Positions 1 to 8,909 of a stretch of 49,709 bases of DNA are shown piece after piece. The notes under the pieces were generated by a model. It worked only from the letters and a program-made list of their open reading frames with translations. It had not been told where the DNA came from and searched no databases. The stretch is from positions 1 to 49,709 of the forward strand of contig JAAVXR010000053.1 of the NCBI GenBank assembly GCA_022790755.1, written 5' to 3'. The translations under genes were made by a program, and so were the position numbers. This DNA comes from Hespellia sp. (GTDB lineage Bacteria > Bacillota > Clostridia > Lachnospirales > Lachnospiraceae). The number at the start of each line of letters is the position of its first letter. Position 1 is the stretch's first letter.

Positions 1-60
1 AATAAAACGATAAATACATTAGCTCAGAGATTAGGTGTTTTGAAGAAGGACTTAGATTAG
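1..60 (+). CDS. Possible 3' end of an upstream gene (partial)
   Basis: Frame 1 is open from the window edge to a TAG at 58-60 and would end in LAQRLGVLKKDLD. Nothing more is visible, so no function is offered. The open stretch is only 19 codons and could be chance; the same frame stays open for another 26 codons after the TAG. Confidence 0.2.
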   Translation, partial: NKTINTLAQRLGVLKKDLD

Positions 61-406
61 AAAATAAGAAAGAAGTTGGTAGAGACAGAAGGAACAGCGT
101 TGAATACTATGGTGACAAAAATTATTTTATTGTTTAATTAGCAAGGGAGAGATTACTGGTGCCGAAACGGTGCCAAGAAATCATGCAAATAAAAATACGC
201 CACACCAAAACAACGATTTTACGCTGTTTTCTGCAATAAAAAGCATATAAAATACCATAAAAAACGCTATTCAAATACTGTTCAGGGGTAGCCAGTAAAC
301 AGCAGATCGCCTCGCAAAAATATCTCACGCAGACGAGGCAATCCGCGTCCGTCAGACGACAATCATGCAAAGTGCGTAAAAAAGTCTTAAGACTTTGTGA
401 AAAACC
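61..406. other. Intergenic region upstream of valS, no gene recognised
   Basis: This stretch holds no convincing gene. A 97-codon open frame on the minus strand has no ribosome binding site and unconvincing composition. A short direct repeat GGTGCC-gaaac-GGTGCC lies near 160-176, and a 16-bp perfect palindrome lies at 381-396. I searched by eye for the T-box signature often found upstream of valS in Firmicutes (a GGGTGG-type sequence followed by a terminator) and did not find it. Confidence 0.5.
381..396. repeat. 16-bp perfect palindrome upstream of the valS promoter
   Basis: AAAGTCTTAAGACTTT reads identically on both strands and ends 10 bp before the -35 element at 407. A perfect dyad of this length beside a promoter may be a binding site for a dimeric regulator. 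No candidate regulator lies next to it. Confidence 0.5.
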
Positions 407-437
407 TTGACAAACAGGGGGATTCACTTATCATAAT
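407..437 (+). promoter_or_regulatory. Predicted vegetative promoter of valS
   Basis: TTGACA at 407-412 matches the SigA -35 consensus exactly. The -10 is less clear: TATCAT at 429-434 (16-bp spacing) or CATAAT at 432-437 (19-bp spacing). The resulting leader of about 50 nt would be too short for a T-box. Confidence 0.5.
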
Positions 438-496
438 ATGTGCTGAGAATTGAGAGATAGAGTGTACGAAAGAATATATATTACGAGGAGGATATT

Positions 497-3136
497 ATGA
501 GCAAACAATTGGAGAAGACGTACAATCCAAAAGAAATTGAACCAAAGTTGTACAAAAAGTGGTGTGAGAAGCGATATTTTCATGCAGAACCGGATCGGAG
601 CAAGAAACCGTTTACAATTGTGATGCCGCCTCCGAATATCACGGGTAAACTGCATATGGGACATGCTGTGGATAATACTTTGCAGGATATCTTGATTCGT
701 TATAAGAGAATGCAGGGATATAACGCACTTTGGGTACCGGGGACGGACCATGCTGCGATTTCGACGGAAGTGAAAGTGACAAACCAACTGAAAGAGGAAG
801 GGATTGACAAGAAAGAGCTTGGCAGGGAAGGCTTTCTGAAGCGCACTTGGGAGTGGAAGGACGAGTACGCGGGTGCGATCGAGAAGCAGTTGGAGAAGTT
901 GGGAGTCTCTTGTGACTGGGAGCGGGAACGTTTCACGATGGACGAGGGATGTTCCAAGGCTGTCGAAGAGGTTTTCATCAGTCTGTATGAGAAGGGCTAT
1001 ATTTATAAAGGTTCCCGAATCATTAATTGGTGTCCGGTATGTAAGACTTCTCTGTCGGATGCGGAAGTAGAGCATGAGGAACAGGATGGATTTTTCTGGC
1101 ATATCAAATATCCGATTGTTGGTACAGAGGAGTTTTTGGAAATTGCCACGACGAGACCCGAAACGATGCTCGGAGATACGGCGATTGCGGTACATCCGGA
1201 TGATGAAAGATACCAGGCGATCATAGGAAAGACGGTGCTGCTCCCTCTGGTGAACCGGGAGATTCCGGTTGTGGCGGATTATTATGTGGATAAAGAGTTC
1301 GGAACCGGAGCGGTGAAGATTACGCCGGCCCACGATCCAAATGATTTTGAAGTAGGAAAACGACACGATCTGGAAGAGATCAATATCATGAATGATGACG
1401 CTACCATCAATGAGAATGGCGGAAAATACGCGGGAATGGAGCGGTATGAGGCGAGAAAGGCCATTGTTCAAGATCTGGAGGAACAGGGGTATCTTGTGAA
1501 GATTGTGCCGCATTCTCATAATGTGGGAACCCATGACCGATGCCATACGACGGTGGAACCACTGATTAAACAGCAGTGGTTTGTGAAGATGGAGGAGCTG
1601 GCAAAACCTGCCATCAATGCCCTGAAAACTGGGGAACTGAAATTTGTGCCGGAGCGTTTCGATAAGATTTATCTGCATTGGCTGGAAAATATCAAAGACT
1701 GGTGTATTTCCCGACAGATCTGGTGGGGACACCGGATTCCGGCTTATTACTGTGATGCGTGTGGAGAATTTGTGGTGGCAAAGGAAATGCCTGAGAAATG
1801 TCCACATTGTGGATGCACGCATTTTACACAGGATGAAGACACGCTGGACACCTGGTTTAGTTCGGCATTGTGGCCGTTTTCTACGCTGGGATGGCCGGAG
1901 AAAACGGAAGATTTGGACTATTTTTATCCAACGGATGTGTTGGTGACAGGGTATGATATCATTTTCTTCTGGGTAATCCGTATGGTATTTTCCGGATATG
2001 CGCATACCGGAAAATCGCCATTCCATACGGTGTTGATTCACGGTTTAGTGAGGGATTCATTGGGACGGAAGATGAGTAAGTCTCTGGGCAATGGCATTGA
2101 TCCGCTGGAGATCGTGGACCAGTATGGGGCGGATGCGCTGCGGTTGACACTGGTGACAGGAAATGCGCCGGGAAATGATATGCGCTATTATGATGAACGC
2201 GTGGAGGCAAGTCGTAATTTCGCAAACAAAGTGTGGAATGCATCTCGTTTCATTTTGATGAATGTGGAAAATAATATTGAAGAGCCGGATGCGTCCCTGT
2301 TTACACCGGCTGACAGATGGATTCTTTCGAAAGTGAATCGTCTGACGGTGGAAGTGACGGAGAATATGGACAAGTTTGAGCTTGGAATTGCAGTACAGAA
2401 GGTCTATGATTTTATCTGGGATGAATTTTGTGACTGGTATATTGAGATGGCCAAATATCGCATTTATCGGGCGGAGGAAGACCAGGCATCGGCAAATTGT
2501 ACATTATGGGTACTGAAGACCGTATTGAAACAGGCGTTGAAATTACTGCATCCGTTTATGCCGTTCATCACAGAAGAGATTTACAGTGCACTTGTCCCGG
2601 AAGAAGAGTCGCTGATGATTTCTGCATGGCCGGTGTATCAGGATAACTGGAAGGATGAGACGGCGGAGAATGTCGTAGAACATTTCAAGGCTGTCACTCG
2701 GGGGATTCGCAATACGCGTACGGAAATGAATGTTCCGAATAATCGGAAGACCAAGGTGTATATCGTATGTGAAGATCATGAGGTGTCGGAAGGACTGGCA
2801 GAGCTGAACGAGTCTGTCAAGACGCTTCTGTATGCGACGGAGATCGTGTTGCAGGACACAAAAGATGGCTTGGAGGAGAACACGGTATCCATCGTAGTGC
2901 CGGATGCAACGGTATATCTTCCGATGAATGAATTGGTGGATCTGGAGCAAGAACGTATTCGTCTCAAAAAAGAGGCGGAAAGACTGCGCAAAGAGATTGC
3001 CCGGGCGAAAGGAATGCTGGAAAATGAGAAATTCCTGAGCAAAGCTCCGGAGGCAAAGATCAAGGAAGAAAAAGAAAAATTTGCGACATACACGCAAATG
3101 CTTTCACAGGTGGAAGAAAGACTTGCCGGATTGTAA
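497..3136 (+). CDS. valS: Valine--tRNA ligase
   Basis: Charges tRNA-Val with valine in the cytoplasm, with proofreading of threonine. The 879-residue product has normal length for bacterial ValRS. The class I signature HMGH is at residues 53-56 and the second signature KMSKS at 525-529. The editing (CP1) domain includes the conserved TTRPETMLGD stretch near 217-227. Cysteine pairs near 178 and 420-440 (CDACG, CPHCG) look like zinc-binding knuckles. The C-terminal 65 residues form the charged coiled-coil arm typical of ValRS. The start at ATG 497 has an AGGAGG site. The LTA-synthase-like gene follows after 50 bp with no terminator, so co-transcription is likely. Confidence 0.98.
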   Translation: MSKQLEKTYNPKEIEPKLYKKWCEKRYFHAEPDRSKKPFTIVMPPPNITGKLHMGHAVDNTLQDILIRYKRMQGYNALWVPGTDHAAISTEVKVTNQLKEEGIDKKELGREGFLKRTWEWKDEYAGAIEKQLEKLGVSCDWERERFTMDEGCSKAVEEVFISLYEKGYIYKGSRIINWCPVCKTSLSDAEVEHEEQDGFFWHIKYPIVGTEEFLEIATTRPETMLGDTAIAVHPDDERYQAIIGKTVLLPLVNREIPVVADYYVDKEFGTGAVKITPAHDPNDFEVGKRHDLEEINIMNDDATINENGGKYAGMERYEARKAIVQDLEEQGYLVKIVPHSHNVGTHDRCHTTVEPLIKQQWFVKMEELAKPAINALKTGELKFVPERFDKIYLHWLENIKDWCISRQIWWGHRIPAYYCDACGEFVVAKEMPEKCPHCGCTHFTQDEDTLDTWFSSALWPFSTLGWPEKTEDLDYFYPTDVLVTGYDIIFFWVIRMVFSGYAHTGKSPFHTVLIHGLVRDSLGRKMSKSLGNGIDPLEIVDQYGADALRLTLVTGNAPGNDMRYYDERVEASRNFANKVWNASRFILMNVENNIEEPDASLFTPADRWILSKVNRLTVEVTENMDKFELGIAVQKVYDFIWDEFCDWYIEMAKYRIYRAEEDQASANCTLWVLKTVLKQALKLLHPFMPFITEEIYSALVPEEESLMISAWPVYQDNWKDETAENVVEHFKAVTRGIRNTRTEMNVPNNRKTKVYIVCEDHEVSEGLAELNESVKTLLYATEIVLQDTKDGLEENTVSIVVPDATVYLPMNELVDLEQERIRLKKEAERLRKEIARAKGMLENEKFLSKAPEAKIKEEKEKFATYTQMLSQVEERLAGL

Positions 3137-3186
3137 AAGATGGATTTTGACAGCAGAATGGGACAAAAAGAACAGAAGGGTGGAAC

Positions 3187-5448
3187 ATGAAGAGAATTCC
3201 ATGGAAGAGACCGGACGTAAAAGGTTTCTTGGTCAAACTCAAAAATCTAAATATAGAGGATATCAGAGAGCATATACGCCAGAAAAGAGAACGTCGGGCT
3301 CAAATTTTGGAAAAGCGCAGAAACAGTAAATTTGCAAAAAAAATGCAGCCGGTCTATCGTTGGATGAACCGGCTGTCTCTCCTGTTTCATTTCCTGCTTG
3401 CCTGTGTATTGAACCTTTTGATTGAAGGAATATCCAGACATTCCCTGATTGAGGGGTGGCAATTCATGATAGGGACGACAGATGTTTTTCTGTTTAACGC
3501 CTATTTGATCTTTGTCACTTTTTCTATTGTCTATTTTTTCAGGAGACGAGTGTTTGTACGGATTCTGTTGAGTGTGTTCTGGCTGGTTCTGGGGGTAAGC
3601 AATGGATATATGCTGATGAAGCGGGTGACACCGTTTAATGCGCAAGATCTGAAAGTTATGACGGATGGGATGGCGCTGATCAATAATTATTTCAATGCGT
3701 TTGAACTGGTACTTCTGACGGTAGGAACGATCGCAGTGGTGATCTGGGTGGTGTCCATGTGGCGAAGAGGTGGACAATTTACGGGGAAGATTTACCGGAT
3801 CCCAGCGTTGATTGGGGTGGCGCTCTGGATGGGCTCCTACGTTGTGTTGACCAATGTAGCGATTGACAACCGTGTTGTTTCTAATTATTTCGGAAATATT
3901 GCATTCGCTTATGAAGACTATGGATTTCCTTATTGTTTTACGGCCAGCGTCTTCAATACAGGGATTGGTCGCCCGTCCGGATATAATGAAGAAATGATGG
4001 CAGAAATCGGAGATCAGGGAAAGTTGAATGAAAGTGAAACCGGGCGTTCACAGGAAGAACTACCCAATATTCTTTTTGTGCAGTTGGAATCGTTTTTTGA
4101 CCCGACGGAGGTGGAGTGGCTGACATTTTCTTCCGATCCGATTCCCAATCTCCGTAAAATGTTTCAGGAATATTCCACAGGATATTTTAAGGTGCCCTCG
4201 GTTGGTGCCGGTACTGCCAATACAGAGTTCGAAGTGTTGACGGGAATGAGTATGCGGTTTTTTGGGCCGGGAGAGTATCCTTATAAAACCTATGTAAAAG
4301 AAGCGGTCTGTGAGAGTGCGGCAACGGCGCTGACCAGTTTGGGATACGGCGCCGAAGCATTGCATAACAATGGGGGAAATTTCTACAGTCGTGCAAAAGT
4401 CTTCAATAATATGGGGTTTGATCATTACACGAGCAAGGAATTCATGAATATTTTGCAGACAACGCCGAAAGGATGGGCGACGGATGACGTTCTGATTCCG
4501 AATATTCTGGAATCCATGGATACCACAGAGGGACAGGACTTTGTGTTTGCAATCAGTGTGCAGGGACATGGGGATTATCCGGTGGAACCGATGTTTGAGA
4601 ATCCGGAGATCATTGTCGGCGGTTTGGAGGATGAAGGTCGGAGAAATGCATGGGAATATTATGTAAATGAAGTGCATGAGATGGACAAGTTTGCCGGAAA
4701 TCTTGTGAAGGCGATTGAAGAACGTGGGGAACCGACGGTGATTGTGTTTTATGGAGATCACCTCCCAACGCTGGGGCTCGAAGCAAAGGATCTCAAGAGC
4801 CGCTATTTATATAATACAAACTATGTGATTTGGAATAATATCGGATTGGAAAAAAAGGACTCGAATCTGGCAGCTTATCAGGTGATGGCAGATGTATTTG
4901 AACGGCTGGATATTCATTCAGGTACGGTGTTCAATTATCATCAAAAACGCCGGAAATCCAAGAATTACCTGGCGGATTTGGAATTATTGCAATACGATAT
5001 TCTGTATGGGGAACAGTATGTATATGAGAAAAATGGGCAACCGATCACAGAAGGGCACATGGAAATGGGAGTCAAAGATGTTTTGATTTCAGACCTTGTG
5101 ACTCAGTTGGATGGAACTTACAGCATATATGGAGAACATTTCACAAAGTCCAGTAAGGTTTATATAAATGGAGAGAAGCAGAAGAATAAATTTTTGAATA
5201 ATACAAGAATTGAATTGATAGATATCGAATTGAAGAATGGTGATACCTTGGAGGTTTGCCAGGTTGGTTCGAGTAATACGATTTTCAGGACTTCGACCGT
5301 TTATGTCTATCAGGATGGAAAGCTGATGGAGCAAGACGCCTGGGAAATGTGGAAGGCGGAAGAGGAGCGGAAAGCTTCGGAGGCAGAGGATATGACATCG
5401 GAAGAAATTCCAGGAGAAGGCGAGTCCCCAGAGGAAGAAAATCAGTAG
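3187..5448 (+). CDS. LTA synthase-like membrane sulfatase-family protein
   Basis: A 753-residue polytopic protein with the architecture of LtaS/LtaS-like phosphoglycerol transferases: a basic N-terminal tail, about five membrane segments between residues 60 and 245, then an extracellular alkaline-phosphatase-superfamily domain. Key residues are visible: metal ligand E301 (VQLES), nucleophile T343 (GAGTANTEF, equivalent to Thr300 of S. aureus LtaS) and D524/H525 (FYGDHLP). By family it should transfer or hydrolyse phosphoglycerol or another phospholipid headgroup during cell-envelope polymer synthesis; the polymer is not known here. The C-terminus past about 650 is an extra acidic tail rich in Glu and Ser. 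The start has an AAGGGTGGA site. Confidence 0.9.
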   Translation: MKRIPWKRPDVKGFLVKLKNLNIEDIREHIRQKRERRAQILEKRRNSKFAKKMQPVYRWMNRLSLLFHFLLACVLNLLIEGISRHSLIEGWQFMIGTTDVFLFNAYLIFVTFSIVYFFRRRVFVRILLSVFWLVLGVSNGYMLMKRVTPFNAQDLKVMTDGMALINNYFNAFELVLLTVGTIAVVIWVVSMWRRGGQFTGKIYRIPALIGVALWMGSYVVLTNVAIDNRVVSNYFGNIAFAYEDYGFPYCFTASVFNTGIGRPSGYNEEMMAEIGDQGKLNESETGRSQEELPNILFVQLESFFDPTEVEWLTFSSDPIPNLRKMFQEYSTGYFKVPSVGAGTANTEFEVLTGMSMRFFGPGEYPYKTYVKEAVCESAATALTSLGYGAEALHNNGGNFYSRAKVFNNMGFDHYTSKEFMNILQTTPKGWATDDVLIPNILESMDTTEGQDFVFAISVQGHGDYPVEPMFENPEIIVGGLEDEGRRNAWEYYVNEVHEMDKFAGNLVKAIEERGEPTVIVFYGDHLPTLGLEAKDLKSRYLYNTNYVIWNNIGLEKKDSNLAAYQVMADVFERLDIHSGTVFNYHQKRRKSKNYLADLELLQYDILYGEQYVYEKNGQPITEGHMEMGVKDVLISDLVTQLDGTYSIYGEHFTKSSKVYINGEKQKNKFLNNTRIELIDIELKNGDTLEVCQVGSSNTIFRTSTVYVYQDGKLMEQDAWEMWKAEEERKASEAEDMTSEEIPGEGESPEEENQ

Positions 5449-5518
5449 ACCGACATAAAAAATGTTGAAAAATCAGGAAATTGCACGGACGATTTTTGAA
5501 AAACTCTCGATTGCCGTA

Positions 5519-5547
5519 TTGCATTTTATCGGTAGAGTGCGTATGAT
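5519..5547 (+). promoter_or_regulatory. Predicted SigA promoter for the 45-aa/TPR genes
   Basis: TTGCAT at 5519-5524, a 17-bp spacer and TATGAT at 5542-5547. It lies 40 bp before the start of the small gene at 5587 and suggests a transcription unit separate from valS. Confidence 0.5.
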
Positions 5548-5586
5548 AAGAACAAATATGGACAGGCAGGGTAAGGAGGAACAACC

Positions 5587-5724
5587 ATGCTGGATTTTGA
5601 GGAAGAATTGAAAAAATTTAAACCAAGTTTGGAAGTGGAAGATATTGAAGAGGCGATCTACCAGGAGGACTTGTCTGATATGACAGATTTGATCCGTGAA
5701 GTTATAGATCAGACGGGTAAGTAA
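5587..5724 (+). CDS. 45-residue acidic small protein, unknown function
   Basis: ATG at 5587 follows a strong AAGGAGG site (5574-5580) and the frame runs 45 codons to TAA at 5724. The product begins MLDFEEELKKFKPSLEVEDI, is strongly acidic, is predicted helical and has no membrane segment. It lies 35 bp before the TPR gene and shares its promoter. I do not recognise a family. The strong Shine-Dalgarno site, the tight fit between promoter and TPR gene, and the codon choice like its neighbours argue that it is translated. Confidence 0.65.
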   Translation: MLDFEEELKKFKPSLEVEDIEEAIYQEDLSDMTDLIREVIDQTGK

Positions 5725-5759
5725 TGGTCCGGGATATCCAAACGTGCATGGAGGGATAG

Positions 5760-7175
5760 ATGGAGTACACGGAGAAAATCGTATATCAATCGAATTATTG
5801 GTACAATGATGGACTGGGAAAAGCTCAGATTCGGGATTTGTCCGGGGCAATTACTTCTCTAAGAAGAAGTTTACAATATAACAGAGAGAATGTAGATTCC
5901 AGGAATCTTCTGGGGCTTGTCTATTATGGAAGAGGCGAAGTGGCGGAAGCGTTGGTGGAATGGATCATCAGCAAGAATTTGCAGTCTGGAGATAATATAG
6001 CAAATTACTATATCAGTCAGTTGCAGAATTCTCAGGGGGAATTGGATGCGATTAATCAGGCAGTGAAAAAGTTTAATCAGTCTCTGGTGTACTGTAACCA
6101 GGAGGGTGAGGATCTTGCGATTATTCAGTTGCGGAAAGTGATAGCGTCTCATCCAACATTTTTAAAGGCGTATCAGCTTTTGGCATTGTTGTATCTGCAT
6201 ACAGAACAGTATGCAAAGGCGCGACAGGCGTTGCGTGTTGCAAGAAAATTGGATACGACGAATGAGATGACATTGCGGTATACGCATGAAATCGCGCAGA
6301 TACGGGAACGAAAATCGACCGAGGCGAAAGGAACTGCAGCGCAATCTGTCACGTATAAAATGGGAAATGAGACGATCATTCAACCGGCATCGGCAGCGAT
6401 GAAAGGAATGACGGCCAGGATCACGATAGTGAATTTGCTCCTGGGTATTTTGCTCGGTGCCGCGGTGGTTTGGTTTCTGATCGTACCTGCGGTGGATGAA
6501 GCAAAAGTAAAAAAAATGAATGATCAGATTATAGAGTTTAGCGATCAGATCGCGGCACAGGAAGCACAGATCAGTGCGCAGACGAAGGCATTAGATGAGT
6601 TTCGGGCAACCAGTGATGAGACGGAGGCAGCAGCGGCCACGGCCGCCAGTGCCAAGGAAAGCTATGAAAGTCTGATGACAGTATCGGATCAATATAATGA
6701 TGGCAGCTATAGTAGTGCTTCCATGGCAGAAATTTTGCTTGGAGTAAACAGGGATGCACTGGGAGAAGGCGGTCAGACCATTTATGATCGGTTGGCGGAA
6801 GCGATTTTCCCAATCGTCTGCGAAAGACAATATGCGGCGGGCGTCAGTGCGATCAATGATGGAGATTATGAGACGGCGATCACTGCGTTGAGTCAGGTGA
6901 TACAGATGGATGAGTCCTATGAGGACGGGAGTGCATTGTTGCAGTTGGGAATCGCTTATGCCCGCAAAGAAGATACCGAGAATGCAAACACGCAGTTTCA
7001 GAAAGTCATCCAATTGTTCCCGGGGACGGATAATGCTCAGACAGCGCAAAATGCTCTGGAAGGGAATTTGGAGACGCAAAGCGACGGAGACTCGGACGAT
7101 GATTATGACGACAGTGATTATAGTGATGATAGCTATGATTACAGTGATTATGATGATTCTGATGAGGAATATTAA
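5760..7175 (+). CDS. Membrane-anchored TPR-repeat protein
   Basis: A 471-residue protein. Residues 1-185 are tetratricopeptide-type helical repeats (LRRSLQYNRENVDSRNLLGL; AYQLLALLYLHTEQYAKARQ). One hydrophobic membrane segment is at about 222-246 (IVNLLLGILLGAAVVWFLIV), followed by a coiled coil at 247-290. Further TPR-like repeats follow at 355-430 (AINDGDYETAITALSQVIQM; LGIAYARKEDTENANTQFQK). It ends in an Asp/Ser/Tyr tail of about 30 residues. TPR domains on both sides of a membrane helix suggest a scaffold linking cytoplasmic and surface partners; the partners are unknown. Confidence 0.85.
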   Translation: MEYTEKIVYQSNYWYNDGLGKAQIRDLSGAITSLRRSLQYNRENVDSRNLLGLVYYGRGEVAEALVEWIISKNLQSGDNIANYYISQLQNSQGELDAINQAVKKFNQSLVYCNQEGEDLAIIQLRKVIASHPTFLKAYQLLALLYLHTEQYAKARQALRVARKLDTTNEMTLRYTHEIAQIRERKSTEAKGTAAQSVTYKMGNETIIQPASAAMKGMTARITIVNLLLGILLGAAVVWFLIVPAVDEAKVKKMNDQIIEFSDQIAAQEAQISAQTKALDEFRATSDETEAAAATAASAKESYESLMTVSDQYNDGSYSSASMAEILLGVNRDALGEGGQTIYDRLAEAIFPIVCERQYAAGVSAINDGDYETAITALSQVIQMDESYEDGSALLQLGIAYARKEDTENANTQFQKVIQLFPGTDNAQTAQNALEGNLETQSDGDSDDDYDDSDYSDDSYDYSDYDDSDEEY

Positions 7176-7212
7176 TATTTATAATTGGAGCAAGATGATT
7201 GATAAGTTTTAC

Positions 7213-7253
7213 AAAAGAGAAGGATGCGAAAGCATGCTTCTCTTTTATATTTA
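7213..7253 (+). terminator. Intrinsic terminator after the TPR gene
   Basis: AAAAGAGAAG (7213-7222) pairs with CTTCTCTTTT (7237-7246), and an inner ATGC/GCAT stem is closed by a GAAA tetraloop. The T-rich end is moderate (TTTTATATTT). It separates the TPR gene from spoIIAA. Confidence 0.7.
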
Positions 7254-7287
7254 GTAAAAAATAAAAATATAGAACCAGGAGGAGAGT

Positions 7288-7602
7288 ATGAAATATCAAG
7301 TACAGGAAAATTGTCTAACTATTTTTTTGCCGCGGGAAGTGGATCACCACATCGCAGAAGAAATGCGAAAAAATGTAGATGAACTAATCGACCAGAATCA
7401 CATTAAAATTGTTATCTTTGATTTTCAAGATACGGAATTTATGGACAGTTCCGGAATCGGTGTGATTATGGGGCGATATCGCACCATTTATCTGCTTGGC
7501 GGTGAGGTATGGGCGATTCATGTAAACGAAAGAATGAGAAAAATATTGAGTTTGTCCGGCGTGACAAAAATTTTGCATATCTATGAGGAGGAAATGGCAT
7601 GA
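7288..7602 (+). CDS. spoIIAA: Anti-sigma F factor antagonist SpoIIAA
   Basis: A 104-residue STAS-domain protein. The phosphorylation motif is at 53-58 (DSSGIG), with S55 matching the serine phosphorylated by SpoIIAB in Bacillus. Unphosphorylated SpoIIAA binds SpoIIAB and frees SigF in the forespore. The start has a strong AGGAGGAGAG site. It overlaps spoIIAB by 4 bp (ATGA), which indicates translational coupling. The order spoIIAA-spoIIAB-sigF is the standard operon. Confidence 0.96.
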   Translation: MKYQVQENCLTIFLPREVDHHIAEEMRKNVDELIDQNHIKIVIFDFQDTEFMDSSGIGVIMGRYRTIYLLGGEVWAIHVNERMRKILSLSGVTKILHIYEEEMA

Positions 7603-8054
7603 ACAACACAAATGAAATGGAGTTGACTTTTGACAGCAGATCGGCAAATGAGGGATTCGCAAGGGTGGCAGTGTCCGCATTTTTGACCCAGTTAAATCCG
7701 ACGGTGGAGGAAGTGTCGGATGTGAAAACAGCAGTTTCAGAGGCTGTGACAAATGCGATCATACATGGATATGAAAGTGAATTGAAAAAGATTGTTATTC
7801 GGTGTCGGATAGAGGAACGAACGATATACATAGAGGTCAGAGATCATGGAAAAGGGATTGAAGATGTAAAAAAGGCAATGGAGCCTATGTATACGACGAA
7901 ACCTGAGCTGGAGCGCTCCGGTATGGGATTTTCCTTTATGGAGGCGTTTATGGACAAAGTCAGTGTGGAATCGGCGGTAGGAGAGGGCACAACGGTAAAA
8001 ATGGAAAAAACCATTGGAAAAGGAAATCAATTATGGACCACACAATCAATTTGA
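7599..8054 (+). CDS. spoIIAB: Anti-sigma F factor SpoIIAB
   Basis: A 151-residue GHKL-type serine kinase that holds SigF inactive and phosphorylates SpoIIAA. Visible nucleotide-binding boxes are the N box (EAVTNAIIHGY, near 48-58), the G1 box (DHGKGI, near 83-88) and the G2 box (SGMGFSFM, near 107-114). It overlaps spoIIAA by 4 bp and sigF by 22 bp, so stoichiometry is probably set by coupling. Confidence 0.96.
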   Translation: MNNTNEMELTFDSRSANEGFARVAVSAFLTQLNPTVEEVSDVKTAVSEAVTNAIIHGYESELKKIVIRCRIEERTIYIEVRDHGKGIEDVKKAMEPMYTTKPELERSGMGFSFMEAFMDKVSVESAVGEGTTVKMEKTIGKGNQLWTTQSI

Positions 8055-8749
8055 TTCAAAAATCACACGAGGGGGATTCGAATGCAAGAGATCAACTGGT
8101 GAAAGAAAATATCGGTCTGATCTGGTGTGTTGTAAAACGATTTTATGGTCGTGGAACAGAGATGGAGGATTTGTTCCAGATTGGGAGTATCGGACTTCTG
8201 AAAGCAATTGATAAGTTCGACCTAAAATATGAAGTGAAATTTTCCACGTATGCAGTTCCAATGATTTCCGGCGAAATCAAACGTTTTCTGAGGGATGATG
8301 GAATCATCAAAGTCAGCCGTTCTTTAAAAGAACTTTCCTACAAAGTGTTTTTGAAGAAAGAAGAAATGTTGAATACATTAGGACGGGAACCGACATTGGA
8401 AGAACTTGCGCAGGAAGTAGGGGTGGAGAAGGAAGAATTGGTACAGGCGATGGAAGCCAGCACGGAGGTGGATTCTCTGCATCGAATGATTCACCAGCAG
8501 GACGGAAGTGAGATACCATTGATGGAGAAATTAGTGGAACAGGATCGAAAAGAAGAAAAAGTGCTGGATCATATGTTGATTCATGATCTGTTGAAACAAT
8601 TAGACCGGGAAGAACGTCAGCTAATTTATTTGCGATATTTCGCCGATAAGACACAAGCGGAAGTTGGGCAGAAAATGGGGATATCGCAGGTGCAGGTATC
8701 ACGGTTGGAGAAAAAAATTATGAGTCGACTGCGAAAAATCAGTGGGTGA
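8033..8749 (+). CDS. sigF: RNA polymerase sigma-F factor
   Basis: The first forespore-specific sigma factor, 238 residues. Region 2 contains DLFQIGSIGLLKAIDKFD and FSTYAVPMISGEIKRFLRDD. Region 4 carries the helix-turn-helix QAEVGQKMGISQVQVSRLEK near the C-terminus. The start ATG at 8033 lies inside the spoIIAB end behind GGAAAAGGAAA, the usual coupled arrangement. Downstream the transcript meets a strong terminator. Confidence 0.96.
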   Translation: MDHTINLIQKSHEGDSNARDQLVKENIGLIWCVVKRFYGRGTEMEDLFQIGSIGLLKAIDKFDLKYEVKFSTYAVPMISGEIKRFLRDDGIIKVSRSLKELSYKVFLKKEEMLNTLGREPTLEELAQEVGVEKEELVQAMEASTEVDSLHRMIHQQDGSEIPLMEKLVEQDRKEEKVLDHMLIHDLLKQLDREERQLIYLRYFADKTQAEVGQKMGISQVQVSRLEKKIMSRLRKISG

Positions 8750-8760
8750 TTTCAAAGCGA

Positions 8761-8812
8761 AAAGATTCCGTAGGGAGAAGGGCAGATTTTCTCTACGGAA
8801 TCTCTTTGTTTT
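8761..8812 (+). terminator. Intrinsic terminator of the spoIIA operon
   Basis: AGATTCCGTAG-GGAGAA pairs with TTCTCTACGGAATCT around a short loop, followed by a T-rich stretch ending TTGTTTT. It lies just after the sigF stop codon. Confidence 0.85.
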
Positions 8813-8835
8813 AGAGTAGAATTATATTTGAAATT

Positions 8836-8865
8836 TGTATATTTTAGAGAAAAAAACAGATACTA
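8836..8865 (+). promoter_or_regulatory. Predicted SigG-type promoter of the spoVAA operon
   Basis: TGTATA at 8836-8841 and GATACTA at 8859-8865 with a 17-bp spacer resemble the Bacillus SigG consensus (TGAATA, CATACTA). SigG drives spoVA in B. subtilis, which fits the genes that follow. A second match of the same class sits before spoVAD. Confidence 0.6.
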
Positions 8866-8909
8866 TGGGCAAACAAATTTGATTTTTATTCGGAAGGGGA
8901 AATAGGTTT

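Noticed and set aside
134..427. 97-codon minus-strand reading frame upstream of valS
   Set aside because: No ribosome binding site, Cys-rich low-plausibility translation, and it overlaps the valS promoter region.
431..2041. 536-codon minus-strand frame opposite valS
   Set aside because: Shadow of a confirmed gene: the composition is typical of antisense translation and there is no start signal.
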